Virus record (IMG/VR): IMGVR_UViG_3300005294_000074
Span: 1-23,734 of that record
Source of the DNA: a virus
Reading direction: 5' to 3' (one strand)
DNA: 23,734 nucleotides
Below are positions 12,082 to 19,173 of the stretch, one piece after another (within the stretch, counting starts at the first letter, position 1; every line of letters starts with the position of its first letter). Both the position numbers and the translations under genes were made by a program. Below the pieces are notes generated by a model that worked only from the letters and a program-made list of their open reading frames with translations, had not been told where the DNA came from and did not search any database.

Positions 12082-12530
12082 GGCAGTGGTGTGCCCGGAA
12101 CGTCGGCGGACGTTCGAGACGGAGCGGGCGCGGTGAGGTCGAGGGCGAGGACGTCCTCGTTCGCGCACCAGTCGAGGCAGGCGGCGAGGGGTGCATGGGC
12201 GGCAGTGGCGACGTTACGGATGCGTGCGAGTGCGGAGCGGGCGTCGGAGAGCTGGGACCGGAGCGCAGCGTGCTCCGAAGCGAGGCGGTCACGTTCGGCG
12301 AGGGCACGGTCACGGGCATGGGCGGCAGCACGCATGGCGGGCAGGAGATGGTCGATGTCGGAGCGTGCTTCGAGGAGCTGAGCCCGCAGTGCCTCGCACT
12401 GCGAACAGCGCTGTGCGACGGGCGGGCCGGAGTCCGGCTGGACTCCGGGCAGTGCGCTTCGGGTGAGCGGCGTATCGCAGACGGTGCCGTGAGTGGCCCA
12501 AGGTTTGCCGCAGTGCAGGCAGTAGCTCAC
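12078..12530 (-). CDS. zinc-knuckle plus coiled-coil protein
   Basis: This 150-residue protein starts at a GTG at 12530, with GGAGG five bases upstream and a GTGA overlap. The ATG at 12557 is less likely. The N-terminus SYCLHCGKPWATHGTVC gives a CxxC plus a third Cys. A second pair, CSQC, opens a long coiled coil (EALRAQLLEARSDIDHLL and HARDRALAERDRLASEH). The end is Ala/Thr/Pro-rich. Its layout resembles the protein at 12933-13532, which also starts with CxxCGKP and continues into a coiled coil. The function is unknown; a scaffold or nucleic-acid binding role is only a guess. Confidence 0.75.
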   Translation of the reverse strand: MSYCLHCGKPWATHGTVCDTPLTRSALPGVQPDSGPPVAQRCSQCEALRAQLLEARSDIDHLLPAMRAAAHARDRALAERDRLASEHAALRSQLSDARSALARIRNVATAAHAPLAACLDWCANEDVLALDLTAPAPSRTSADVPGTPLP

Positions 12531-12697
12531 GGTCGCCTCCGCTGACGGCGCTGCCATGCAGTACCGGCCTTGAACGCAGACAGCAAATGGACGTGGCGAT
12601 TCGGGTAGCTGGAAGCGCTGTCGGTCGCTAGACCGAACTGTTTCTCAAACGCCTTTCGCATGGCGACGGAGCGGGTGGGCTTGCGGGGGGTGGTCAT
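12527..12697 (-). CDS. small basic protein
   Basis: This gene encodes 56 residues. The start MTTPRKPTRSVAMRKAFEKQ is basic, the middle SYPNRHVHLLSAFKAGTAW is mixed, and the end RQRRQRRRP is strongly basic. Such a composition suits nucleic-acid binding. It has ATGA and GTGA overlaps at the two ends. No family is recognised. Confidence 0.68.
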   Translation of the reverse strand: MTTPRKPTRSVAMRKAFEKQFGLATDSASSYPNRHVHLLSAFKAGTAWQRRQRRRP

Positions 12698-12936
12698 GGC
12701 GCGAACAGGGTGTCGTAGAGCCAGCGACGGAGAGAGCGGCGTGGAGGCTTCGGAGGTGCGAGTCGCCATTCTCGCAACTCGTGACCGCAGTGGTCGGACC
12801 AGCGCACGGCAAGTTCGCAGAAGGTCTTCCAGCGTCGGCAGTGGTCGAAGCTCTCGCCAGATACTGTGTTTGCCTTGCGATGAACGCAGGTGTGGCATGA
12901 GCGCACCGGCGAGTTGAGGTAGGTTTGTTGGCTCAC
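12694..12936 (-). CDS. small Cys-rich protein
   Basis: This 80-residue protein starts at a GTG at 12936 behind AAGGAGGAGG, in a GTGA overlap; the ATG-like frame to 13023 reads through the neighbour and is rejected. Cys pairs CHTC, then single Cys in FDHC, FCEL and HCGHEL give six in total, spaced like a small treble-clef or ribbon. The C-terminal PKPPRRSLRRWL is basic. Small Cys proteins like this are frequent in phage accessory blocks; the role is unknown. Confidence 0.74.
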   Translation of the reverse strand: MSQQTYLNSPVRSCHTCVHRKANTVSGESFDHCRRWKTFCELAVRWSDHCGHELREWRLAPPKPPRRSLRRWLYDTLFAP

Positions 12937-13532
12937 GCCTCCTCCTTCTGCGTCGGCGCAAGGGCGGCGCGGGCGACGGTGCAACCGGGCTGGTCCAGAC
13001 AAACGTGCGCGGAAGTGGAGCACCAGCAGAGGTCGGTGCCGGAATCGCGTTGGGTTGGCGTGCCGAGGAACCGGAGTGCCTTCGCGAGACGGTCCCGCTC
13101 GGCGGTTAGGCGGGCGATGTCGTTTGTTAGAGCTGTCAGGCAGTCCGTTCGACGGTCGCAGAACGATTGCAAACTGCGGTATTGGTGGTTGACCTGTTCG
13201 AGTTCTGCCCGCAACGCATCCCGCTCCTGCGCGAGTGCGGCAGCGTGTTGTTCACACGCAGCACGGATGATGTCCTCCTCCTCAACCCAAGGGACACGCG
13301 ATTGGTCATCAATCCGGCGTGCGGCCACGACCCACGGCGTCTCCGGCGCGTCGGTCTGCACTGGCATATCGAATCCAATGCACACGTAGTCCTTCGACGG
13401 CGCGTCGGCAGGCTCAGCGTGCAAAGCAGAGCAATACAGCTCGCCGGGCTGTGACCGGGGCTTGCCGCAGATGTGGCACGGCGCGTCGGCAGGCGGGGTG
13501 GGCGCGTGCTCCGGGTCAGCGTTCGTGTTCAT
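12933..13532 (-). CDS. Cys/coiled-coil protein related in layout to the 12078 protein
   Basis: The encoded protein has 199 residues. A Pro-rich start leads to CHICGKPRSQPGELYC (about 19-34), then DYVCIGFDMPVQ and WVVAARRIDDQ. A long coiled coil covers about residues 88-155 (AALAQERDALRAELEQVNHQ, LTNDIARLTAERDRLAKAL). The C-terminus adds CWCSTSAHVCLDQPGC. The CxxCGKP opening followed by a coiled coil repeats the plan of the 12078 gene, which suggests an old duplication. It has ATGA and GTGA overlaps at its ends. Function unknown. Confidence 0.75.
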   Translation of the reverse strand: MNTNADPEHAPTPPADAPCHICGKPRSQPGELYCSALHAEPADAPSKDYVCIGFDMPVQTDAPETPWVVAARRIDDQSRVPWVEEEDIIRAACEQHAAALAQERDALRAELEQVNHQYRSLQSFCDRRTDCLTALTNDIARLTAERDRLAKALRFLGTPTQRDSGTDLCWCSTSAHVCLDQPGCTVARAALAPTQKEEA

Positions 13533-13798
13533 GGTCGTGGGGCGGGTGGGTCGGAGCGGTTCGTCGCCGCCTTGTGTAGCGCTGTTCGGTAACGCTCCAT
13601 TTTCTTATCCGTCCAAGGGTGCGCGCCCAGCTCCATCTTCGACAGGTACTGCACAGACTTCCCGTAAGCTCGCGCCAAAGCCCGTAGCGACACCTTCGCA
13701 GCTTCTCGTTCTCGGCGCATCATCGCTCCCGTCCAGCGTGGGTCGTAATGGTAGCCGCGTCCCCCGCACTTCGGGCATACTGTTGAGTCATCGATCAT
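13529..13798 (-). CDS. zinc-ribbon plus XRE-type helix-turn-helix protein
   Basis: This 89-residue protein starts at the ATG at 13798; the frame to 13927 is a shadow of the GIY-YIG gene. DSTVCPKCGGRGYHYDPRW gives a zinc-knuckle-like start. MMRREREAAKVSLRALARA then YGKSVQYLSKMELGAHPWT is a clear XRE/Cro-like helix-turn-helix (scaffold helix, 'SLRALARAYG', recognition helix 'SVQYLSKMELG'). It ends in a charged helix. It probably regulates promoters. The 21-bp palindromes or the inverted repeats at 14175-14257 are possible targets, but no link can be shown. Confidence 0.83.
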   Translation of the reverse strand: MIDDSTVCPKCGGRGYHYDPRWTGAMMRREREAAKVSLRALARAYGKSVQYLSKMELGAHPWTDKKMERYRTALHKAATNRSDPPAPRP

Positions 13799-14165
13799 TC
13801 GGTTTTCCTCGTGCCAGCAACTCGCGCATGGCCGCAGTCGATTCCTTCGTCCAGTACTTCGGCCCCTTCCATGCGAAAGCGGATCGCGCTTCGGCGGTGC
13901 TGTAGCTGACTGTGGCGCTGGGCGCAACGTTCAATTGGCACATACCATACCGCTTGTACAGAACCTGCAACCACGTCTCGCGCCGCTTTGCGTCCCACGA
14001 GTGTTTCGCGACCGCTAGCGGGACAAATATGAGGTGCTTGCGGAAGTGCTTCAACACCGGGTTTTGGTAGCGGTGCCACCTTACGCGCACAGGTAAAGAT
14101 GCGGAGCAGCCCACGTAAACGATGTTGGCGCGATTGTACAAGCCGATGCCGTAGATGGTGTGCAT
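13788..14165 (-). CDS. GIY-YIG-like nuclease domain protein
   Basis: This gene encodes 125 residues. TIYGIGLYNRANIVYVGCSA is a variant of the GIY and YIG strands (here IYG and YVG), followed by LPVRVRWHRYQ with the Arg and His expected after YIG. The later part (LIFVPLAVAKHSWDAKRRE) resembles the third strand and helix of the fold. Many such single-domain proteins are mobile or recombination nucleases. The GIY part is degenerate, so activity is uncertain. I use the ATG at 14165; an in-frame GTG at 14243 would add 26 basic residues. It is the first gene of the leftward accessory block and overlaps the next gene by 11 bases. Confidence 0.72.
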   Translation of the reverse strand: MHTIYGIGLYNRANIVYVGCSASLPVRVRWHRYQNPVLKHFRKHLIFVPLAVAKHSWDAKRRETWLQVLYKRYGMCQLNVAPSATVSYSTAEARSAFAWKGPKYWTKESTAAMRELLARGKPNDR

Positions 14166-14174
14166 AAGAAGAAT

Positions 14175-14257
14175 CGTCCGTCGCTTGTGAAATCCTGCCG
14201 TGAGGCGAGAGGGCTTGCGCCCACGACGGACGAAAATCGACACCGGCTGGATTTCAC
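14175..14257. promoter_or_regulatory. interleaved inverted repeats in the divergent intergenic region
   Basis: CGTCCGTCG (14175-14183) matches CGACGGACG (14224-14232), and GTGAAATCC (14187-14195) matches GGATTTCAC (14249-14257). Each is a perfect nine-base inverted pair. Their order is A, B, A', B', so they cannot form nested hairpins but could form a pseudoknot or act as separate operator half-sites. The GTG alternative start of the GIY-YIG gene falls inside this span. Confidence 0.6.
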
Positions 14258-14303
14258 GATCCGACTCTGCGGCACGCCCGCTCGAAAGTCAAGCACAGCG
14301 AGC

Positions 14304-14332
14304 TTGCGCCACCGCCCGCACGCGCCTACGCT
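14304..14332 (+). promoter_or_regulatory. candidate promoter of the tail-fibre block
   Basis: TTGCGC (14304-14309), 17 bases and TACGCT (14327-14332) stand six bases before the ATG at 14339. The spacing implies transcription starting at the ATG itself. The region 14166-14338 holds no other gene. Confidence 0.4.
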
Positions 14333-14338
14333 CGCCGC

Positions 14339-14602
14339 ATGAATCCGGGCTTTGTCCTTGACGGCACCGTGCTGGAGGCGCGAAACATCCCGCGCATACG
14401 CGCCAAGCTCGGCATCGCAGACGGTGGCGGTCTGCCCGCGGGCGGCACAACCGGCCAATCGCTGACCAAAACGAGCAACGCCGACTTCGACGTTGATTGG
14501 ACGACCATCAGCGGCGGCGGTGCCGGGCTGACCAACCTCGACGGCGGGCACTCCAACACAGTGTACGGAGGCACGACGGGCGTTGACGGAGGAGGCGCCT
14601 GA
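14339..14602 (+). CDS. short tail-fibre-like structural protein
   Basis: The encoded protein has 87 residues. GGGLPAGGTTGQSLTKTSNA followed by DFDVDWTTI is a stretch frequent in phage tail fibres and fibre collars, a glycine turn and a strand pair in trimeric fibre proteins. The end GLTNLDGGHSNTVYGGTTG is also fibre-like, with Gly/Asn/Thr turns. It overlaps the long fibre gene (stop TGA and start ATG share the A-less TGATG) and likely sits next to that fibre in the virion. No Shine-Dalgarno lies before its ATG. Confidence 0.78.
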   Translation: MNPGFVLDGTVLEARNIPRIRAKLGIADGGGLPAGGTTGQSLTKTSNADFDVDWTTISGGGAGLTNLDGGHSNTVYGGTTGVDGGGA

Positions 14603-16764
14603 TGGCGGTCAATATCCAGATGCGGCGTGACACTGCCGCGAACTGGGCCGCGGTCAACCCGCTTCTTGCCGAGGGCGAGTGGGCGCTGGAACTGGACACG
14701 CTCAAGGCGAAGGTGGGCGACGGCATCACGCTCTACAACGCGCTGCCGTACTGGGTCGAGCCCGCTGCGGCGACGAGCGCCCAGCCCACGTCGGCGCAAT
14801 TCAGCGCCCTGTCCGCGAAGGTGGAGGTCGTCAGCAACGCCGTCAGCGTCGTGTCGCAGGCGCTCTCGATCGAGACGGCGGCCCGCGTCGCCGCTGACAA
14901 CACCATCTCCAACGCCGCCAGCAATGCGATGAGCGTTGCGAACGCCGCGTCCAACGCAGCCTCCATAGTCAGTCAGGCCCTGAGCGTCGAGACTGCCGCC
15001 CGCGTCCTCGCCGTGAACACAGTGTCCACTGCTGCGTCCAATGCGCTCTCCGTAGCCAATGCAGCCAGCAACGCGGCGTCCATCGTATCGGCAGCCGTGG
15101 ACGTGGTGTCGAACGCATTGTCCGCAGAAGTAGTCGCACGCACCGCCGCTGACAATGCCGTTTCGGCGCAAGCCGCCAGCGCCATCAACGTCGTGAGCGC
15201 GTTCGTCGCGAACGTCTCGGTGAAGTCCGTAGGCGGCACCTCCGTCAAGGGCTTGCAGAGCGTGGTCAACGCGCTCTCGAACCGGCTGTCAGCAGCCGGC
15301 ACGGGCAGCGTCACGAGCGCCGAAGTGCAGGCTGTATCGGCGCAGGCCGCTTCGGCCATCAACGTAGTCTCGGCGCGTGTCGTCAGCGTGTCTGCGGAGC
15401 TGGTGTCGCTTGTCCAGATTGCGAGTGCAGCGGCGACCTCGGCCGACGCGCACGCCAATACGGTGTCAGCCCGCGTAGTGAGCGTTAGCGCGGAATTGGC
15501 GAGCCTCGTGCAGATAGCGAGTGCCGCCGCCACCTCTGCCGATGCCCATGCCAACGCCGCTTCTGCTGCAGCAACCAGCGCCGATGCCCACGCGAACACT
15601 GTCAGCGCGCGTGTCGTGTCCGTGAGCGCTGAGCTTGCGTCGCTCGTCCAGATCGCATCGGCAGCGGCAACGTCCGCAGACGCACATGCGAACACCGCAT
15701 CAGCCGCCGCGACATCCGTGAACGCTCGCGTCACATCGGTCAACGCCTTCATCTCTGGCATCTCGGCTCGCTCCGTTGGCGGCGTCTCTACGCACGGTTT
15801 GCAGAGCGTCGTGGACGCGCTGTCCAACCGCATCTCCGCAGGTGGCAGCGGCGGAAGCGTGACCAGCGCCGAGGTTCAAGCCGTCAGCGCCCAAGCTGCA
15901 TCCGCCATCAACGTCGTCAGCGCACGCGTCGTCAGCGTGAGCGCGGAATTGGCCAGCCTCGTCCAGATTGCCTCTCTCGCCGCGACCAGTGCGGACGCCC
16001 ATGCCAACGCGGCTTCAGGTGCCGCCACCAGCGTGCTCAACTTCGTGCAGGGCGTCTCCGTCAAATCTGTCGGCGGCACCTCGGTGAAGGGGCTGCAAAG
16101 CGTCGTCAACGCTTTGTCCAACCGCATCAGCGCCGTCGTTGCCGGAGCGGCCAGCGTCACCAGCGCCGAACTCGCCTCCGTCGATGCCCGCGTGAACAGC
16201 GTCAACACCTTCTTGAGCGGCATCTCAGCCCGCTCCGTCGGCGACATATCCACGCACGGCGTTCAGAGCGTTGTGAACGCGCTCTCTGCCCAGATCGCTG
16301 CGCTCCGGGGTGAACAGCGCGTCCTAGCCGCCACCTTCACCTGCTCCATCCTGAGCGCCATCGGCGGCTTGAGCCTGTCCGTCGTGGCCAACGGCGTTTA
16401 CGAGATACGGGCGAAGTTCATGGTCAGCGCCACCACCGGCCAACCCTACTTCATGCGCTGGAGTGCGCCCGTCATGTCGAACTGCGGCGGGTTCTGGCTT
16501 GGCGCGCTCTCCGTCGGCGTCGGCGGTTCGGTTGCCGCCATCACGGCCAAGATGGTGTTCGCGAACTTCGACCAGACGCAGAACAACAACACGGCGTTCA
16601 CCTGCACGCGCGGCGCAACCTTCAACATCATGCCGGTGCAGATGGAGGGCGTCTTCGTCGTGGGCGGTGCTGGCGGCCAGTTCGTCTTCAAGGTCGGCAC
16701 AGCCACCGGGCAGCTCGTCGCGGTCTTCCCCGGCTCCTTCAGCCGCGCAATCAGGCTCGCGTGA
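14602..16764 (+). CDS. receptor-binding tail fibre with repetitive Ser/Ala shaft
   Basis: This gene encodes 720 residues. Residues 1-52 contain IQMRRDTAANWAAVNPLL and KVGDGITLYNALPYW, the short N-terminal domain found in many tail fibres (as in Mtd), which attaches the fibre. Residues 60-570 form a long Ala/Ser/Val-rich shaft with four copies of VVSVSAEL-x-SLVQIAS plus AATSADAHA (about 260, 292, 338, 444). It also has four copies of SVGG-x-S-x-x-GLQSVV-x-AL (about 209, 391, 489, 545). Residues 570-720 are strand-rich with Cys and aromatic residues (TFTCSILSAIGG, YFMRWSAPV) and are the likely receptor head. GGAGGAGG precedes the ATG. The fibre is probably a trimer. Confidence 0.9.
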   Translation: MAVNIQMRRDTAANWAAVNPLLAEGEWALELDTLKAKVGDGITLYNALPYWVEPAAATSAQPTSAQFSALSAKVEVVSNAVSVVSQALSIETAARVAADNTISNAASNAMSVANAASNAASIVSQALSVETAARVLAVNTVSTAASNALSVANAASNAASIVSAAVDVVSNALSAEVVARTAADNAVSAQAASAINVVSAFVANVSVKSVGGTSVKGLQSVVNALSNRLSAAGTGSVTSAEVQAVSAQAASAINVVSARVVSVSAELVSLVQIASAAATSADAHANTVSARVVSVSAELASLVQIASAAATSADAHANAASAAATSADAHANTVSARVVSVSAELASLVQIASAAATSADAHANTASAAATSVNARVTSVNAFISGISARSVGGVSTHGLQSVVDALSNRISAGGSGGSVTSAEVQAVSAQAASAINVVSARVVSVSAELASLVQIASLAATSADAHANAASGAATSVLNFVQGVSVKSVGGTSVKGLQSVVNALSNRISAVVAGAASVTSAELASVDARVNSVNTFLSGISARSVGDISTHGVQSVVNALSAQIAALRGEQRVLAATFTCSILSAIGGLSLSVVANGVYEIRAKFMVSATTGQPYFMRWSAPVMSNCGGFWLGALSVGVGGSVAAITAKMVFANFDQTQNNNTAFTCTRGATFNIMPVQMEGVFVVGGAGGQFVFKVGTATGQLVAVFPGSFSRAIRLA
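15370..16000 (+). repeat. fibre shaft protein repeats, divergent at DNA level
   Basis: Four protein copies of VVSVSAELxSLVQIAS are encoded with clearly different synonymous codons: serine is TCG in some places and AGC or AGT in others, alanine GCG, GCC and GCA are mixed, and leucine is TTG or CTT/CTC. The protein repeats are therefore almost identical while the DNA is not. Confidence 0.7.
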
Positions 16765-18122
16765 ACAAGGCGCTGGACATCACCAAGCCGCAGAAGGTCA
16801 GCTACTGCATCCCGGAGTGGCTCAAGATCGAGCAAATCAAGGTCGCCATCGCGAGCGTCAAAGGCCGCATCGAGCCGTGCCACGACTTGCGCCAGGAACC
16901 CATCGCCGTCGTCGGCTTTGGCCCGAGCCTTGCCGACACCTGGGAGAAGGTGCGCGACTTCAAGCGGGTCATCACCTGTTCTGGTGCGCACCGCTTCCTC
17001 ATCGAACGCGGCATCGTCCCGACGTGGCACATCGACGTTGACCCGCGCGCCTACAAGGCCGACCTCATCGGGCCGCCGCACCCGTCCGTCGAGTATCTCA
17101 TGGCCTCGACGTGCAGCCCGCGCATGTGGGAGCACCTCGCCGGGTTCAACGTCAAGCTCTGGCACATCTTCGACAGCTCCGACGACGCCATCCGCATTCT
17201 GCCCCGGGGCGAGTGGCACGTCACCGGCGGTTGCGACGTTGGCCTGCGCGCCATCACCATCGCCCGCTTCCTTGGCTTTACCGACCTGCACATCTTCGGC
17301 ATCGACGGCTCATCGCCCACCCAGGACAAGCGCCACGCCGCCGACCATCCGAACAAGGTGAAGCCGACCTTCACCGTCGATTACGAGGGCCGCACCTTCA
17401 ACACGACGCCGCCCATGCTCGAATGCGCCCGCGGCTTGTGGCACGAACTGGACCAGCTCAAGGACGTGCGACCGACATTCTACGGCGACGGCCTCATCCA
17501 GCACATGTCCAAGTTCTACAAGCGCCACGACGACGGCAAACCCTGCTCCATCGCCTTCGTAGCCGGACCGCTCATCAGCGACGAATACCGTGAACTGAAC
17601 CGGCGCCTGCATCGCGACAACCTCGGCTACGGCGTCGGCGGCGGTGCCCATGCCAAGGTCGTGCAGAAGCTGGTCGCCGCGAACAAGCTCACCTCCGTCC
17701 TCGACTACGGCGCGGGCAAACAATACCTCGCCAAGGCGCTGCCCTTCCCCATCTGGTCGTACGACCCGGCCATCCCCGAGATCAGCGAACTGCCCCGCGC
17801 CGCCGACCTCGTCGTATGCACCGACGTGCTTGAGCACATCGAGCCTGAGCGCCTGAACGCCGTCCTGACCGACCTGCGCCGATGCGTGCTCAAGCTGGGA
17901 TACTTCGTCATCCACACCGGCCCGGCCGCCAAGCACCTCGCCGACGGGCGCAACACGCACCTCATCCAGCGCGGCGAAGAATGGTGGCGCAAGGAACTGG
18001 GCAAGCATTTCCTGTTGACCGCCGACGCCATCGTGCGCAAGCCTCCGCTCATTCATGTCATCGTCGCCCCATTGCCAGCGCCAAAGCCCGCACCGGCCCA
18101 GGAACTCGTCGCCTTGACGTGA
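16761..18122 (+). CDS. DUF115-like / class I methyltransferase fusion protein
   Basis: The encoded protein has 453 residues. The first half (about 45-185) has AVVGFGPSLADT, RVITCSGAHRFLIERG, TWHIDVDPR and LHIFGIDGS, the pattern of the DUF115 (6-hydroxymethylpterin-kinase-like) superfamily. The family also includes proteins linked to sugar-modified surfaces such as flagella. The second half has TSVLDYGAGKQYL (311-323), SYDPAIPE and VVCTDVLEHIEPERL (351-365), the SAM-binding and acidic motifs of a Rossmann methyltransferase. The start is a GTG at 16761 in a GTGA overlap with the fibre gene, and it overlaps the glycosyltransferase in the same way. This suggests sugar and methyl modification of virion or host glycans. 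The acceptor is unknown. Confidence 0.82.
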   Translation: MNKALDITKPQKVSYCIPEWLKIEQIKVAIASVKGRIEPCHDLRQEPIAVVGFGPSLADTWEKVRDFKRVITCSGAHRFLIERGIVPTWHIDVDPRAYKADLIGPPHPSVEYLMASTCSPRMWEHLAGFNVKLWHIFDSSDDAIRILPRGEWHVTGGCDVGLRAITIARFLGFTDLHIFGIDGSSPTQDKRHAADHPNKVKPTFTVDYEGRTFNTTPPMLECARGLWHELDQLKDVRPTFYGDGLIQHMSKFYKRHDDGKPCSIAFVAGPLISDEYRELNRRLHRDNLGYGVGGGAHAKVVQKLVAANKLTSVLDYGAGKQYLAKALPFPIWSYDPAIPEISELPRAADLVVCTDVLEHIEPERLNAVLTDLRRCVLKLGYFVIHTGPAAKHLADGRNTHLIQRGEEWWRKELGKHFLLTADAIVRKPPLIHVIVAPLPAPKPAPAQELVALT

Positions 18123-18865
18123 GTGCGCCCCTGTCCATCTACCTCGGCTACGACCCGCGCGAGCACGCCGCTTACGAGGTCGCCGACTTCTCCATACGCA
18201 GGCGCGCCTCCGTGCCCGTGCTCATCACGCCGCTCGTCCTGTCGCAGCTCGGCCACCTGCTCACGCGCCCCGTCGAACGGCGCGACGGCCAGCTCTACTG
18301 CCCCATCTCGCAGGCGGCCATGTCCACCGAGTTCGCCATCTCGCGTTTCTGCGTCCCATTCCTGCAACGCACTGGCTGGGCGCTGTTCGCCGATTGCGAC
18401 GTGCTCTGCCTCGCTGACATCGCGGAGCTGTTCGCACTCGCCGACCCGCGCTACGCCGTGCAGGTCGTTAAGCACGCGCCCATGACCGCGACCGGCACCA
18501 AGATGGACGGCCAGCTGCAGACCGCTTACCCGCGCAAGAACTGGTCATCGGTAATGCTGTTCAACGTCGGCCACCCCGCACACGCCCGCCTCACCCTCGA
18601 CGCGCTCAACACATGGCCCGGACGCGACCTGCACGCCTTCCGCTGGCTCAAGGACGAGGAAATCGGCGAACTGCCGCAGACGTGGAACTGGCTCGTTGGC
18701 GTTTCAGGACGAGATAAGCTCAGCCCAATTGTGCCCACCATTAAGCTGCTACACTTCACGCTCGGCGGCCCGTGGTTCCCTGAGTGGATTGGTGGCCCGT
18801 GCGACGAGCTGTGGATTCGCGAACGCTGCTCCTTTACACACTCGACTGCGGCACGTCCGCAATAA
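18119..18865 (+). CDS. glycosyltransferase (GT-A fold, DxD motif)
   Basis: This 248-residue protein starts at a GTG at 18119 in a GTGA overlap. SIYLGYDPREHAAYEVADFS is followed by AAMSTEFAISRFCVPFLQR, then LFADCDVLCLADI with the DCD metal/nucleotide-sugar motif at 92-94. YPRKNWSSVMLFNVGHPAH, FRWLKDEEIGELPQTWNWL and LHFTLGGPWF follow. This is the full order of a known phage and bacterial GT8-like/GT-A group. It would transfer a sugar from a nucleotide donor to a protein or glycan. Its partner is probably the fusion protein upstream. Its 3' end runs 32 bases into the convergent gene at 18834. Confidence 0.87.
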   Translation: MSAPLSIYLGYDPREHAAYEVADFSIRRRASVPVLITPLVLSQLGHLLTRPVERRDGQLYCPISQAAMSTEFAISRFCVPFLQRTGWALFADCDVLCLADIAELFALADPRYAVQVVKHAPMTATGTKMDGQLQTAYPRKNWSSVMLFNVGHPAHARLTLDALNTWPGRDLHAFRWLKDEEIGELPQTWNWLVGVSGRDKLSPIVPTIKLLHFTLGGPWFPEWIGGPCDELWIRERCSFTHSTAARPQ

Positions 18866-19073
18866 CCTGCGCCCTGCTGTCCGGGTGATCCGGTGCTCGC
18901 AGGCCCGCCGCCACGCACACTTTCTCGAACGCTTCGTTGTAGCCCCCGCGTGGCGCAACCCTCGCAATCGCCGCCTGTATCGGAATGCCGTCCAGCGTGC
19001 CGTCCCACATGCGGCAGAGCACGCCGTCAACGGTGATCCAGTCCTCCGTCGCTGTAACTCTTATGGTGAGCAT
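18834..19073 (-). CDS. conserved small phage protein, unknown function
   Basis: This gene encodes 79 residues. LTIRVTATEDWITVDGVLCR and MWDGTLDGIPIQAAIARVAP are typical of a short phage protein with strands first, and NEAFEKVCVAAGLRAPDHP follows. AGGGGGC lies four to five bases before the ATG at 19073. Its stop lies inside the coding region of the convergent glycosyltransferase. It is the last gene of the portal block. Confidence 0.75.
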   Translation of the reverse strand: MLTIRVTATEDWITVDGVLCRMWDGTLDGIPIQAAIARVAPRGGYNEAFEKVCVAAGLRAPDHPDSRAQVIADVPQSSV

Positions 19074-19159
19074 GGTGCCCCCTGTTCTACGCGAACGACT
19101 GATACGGTGCAAGCACCCTTGACAGCGCCCGCGCCTTGCGCCACGCTGCCCGCGTTCAT
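19061..19159 (-). CDS. possible 32-residue protein
   Basis: AAAGGAG stands seven bases before the ATG at 19159; the frame reads MNAGSVAQGAGAVKGACTVS and a short end, stopping at 19061. It overlaps the 18834 gene by 13 bases, which fits coupling. The strong ribosome site is the only solid support. No family is recognised. Confidence 0.5.
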   Translation of the reverse strand: MNAGSVAQGAGAVKGACTVSVVRVEQGAPCSP

Positions 19160-19173
19160 TGTTGTCTCCTTTG

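Noticed and set aside
14326-16253. Minus-strand frames opposite the fibre gene (14326-15171, 14973-15833, 15876-16253)
   Set aside because: Their low-complexity Ala/Thr/Leu composition mirrors the Ser/Ala repeats of the fibre on the other strand; no start signals or motifs.
14602-16764. Diversity-generating retroelement suggested by the Mtd-like N-terminus of the fibre
   Set aside because: No reverse transcriptase gene and no template/variable repeat pair with A-specific differences is visible in the window; this N-terminal domain occurs in many ordinary fibres.
17310-18056. Minus-strand frame of 248 residues opposite the methyltransferase fusion
   Set aside because: Shadow of a gene with clear domain motifs; no ribosome site.
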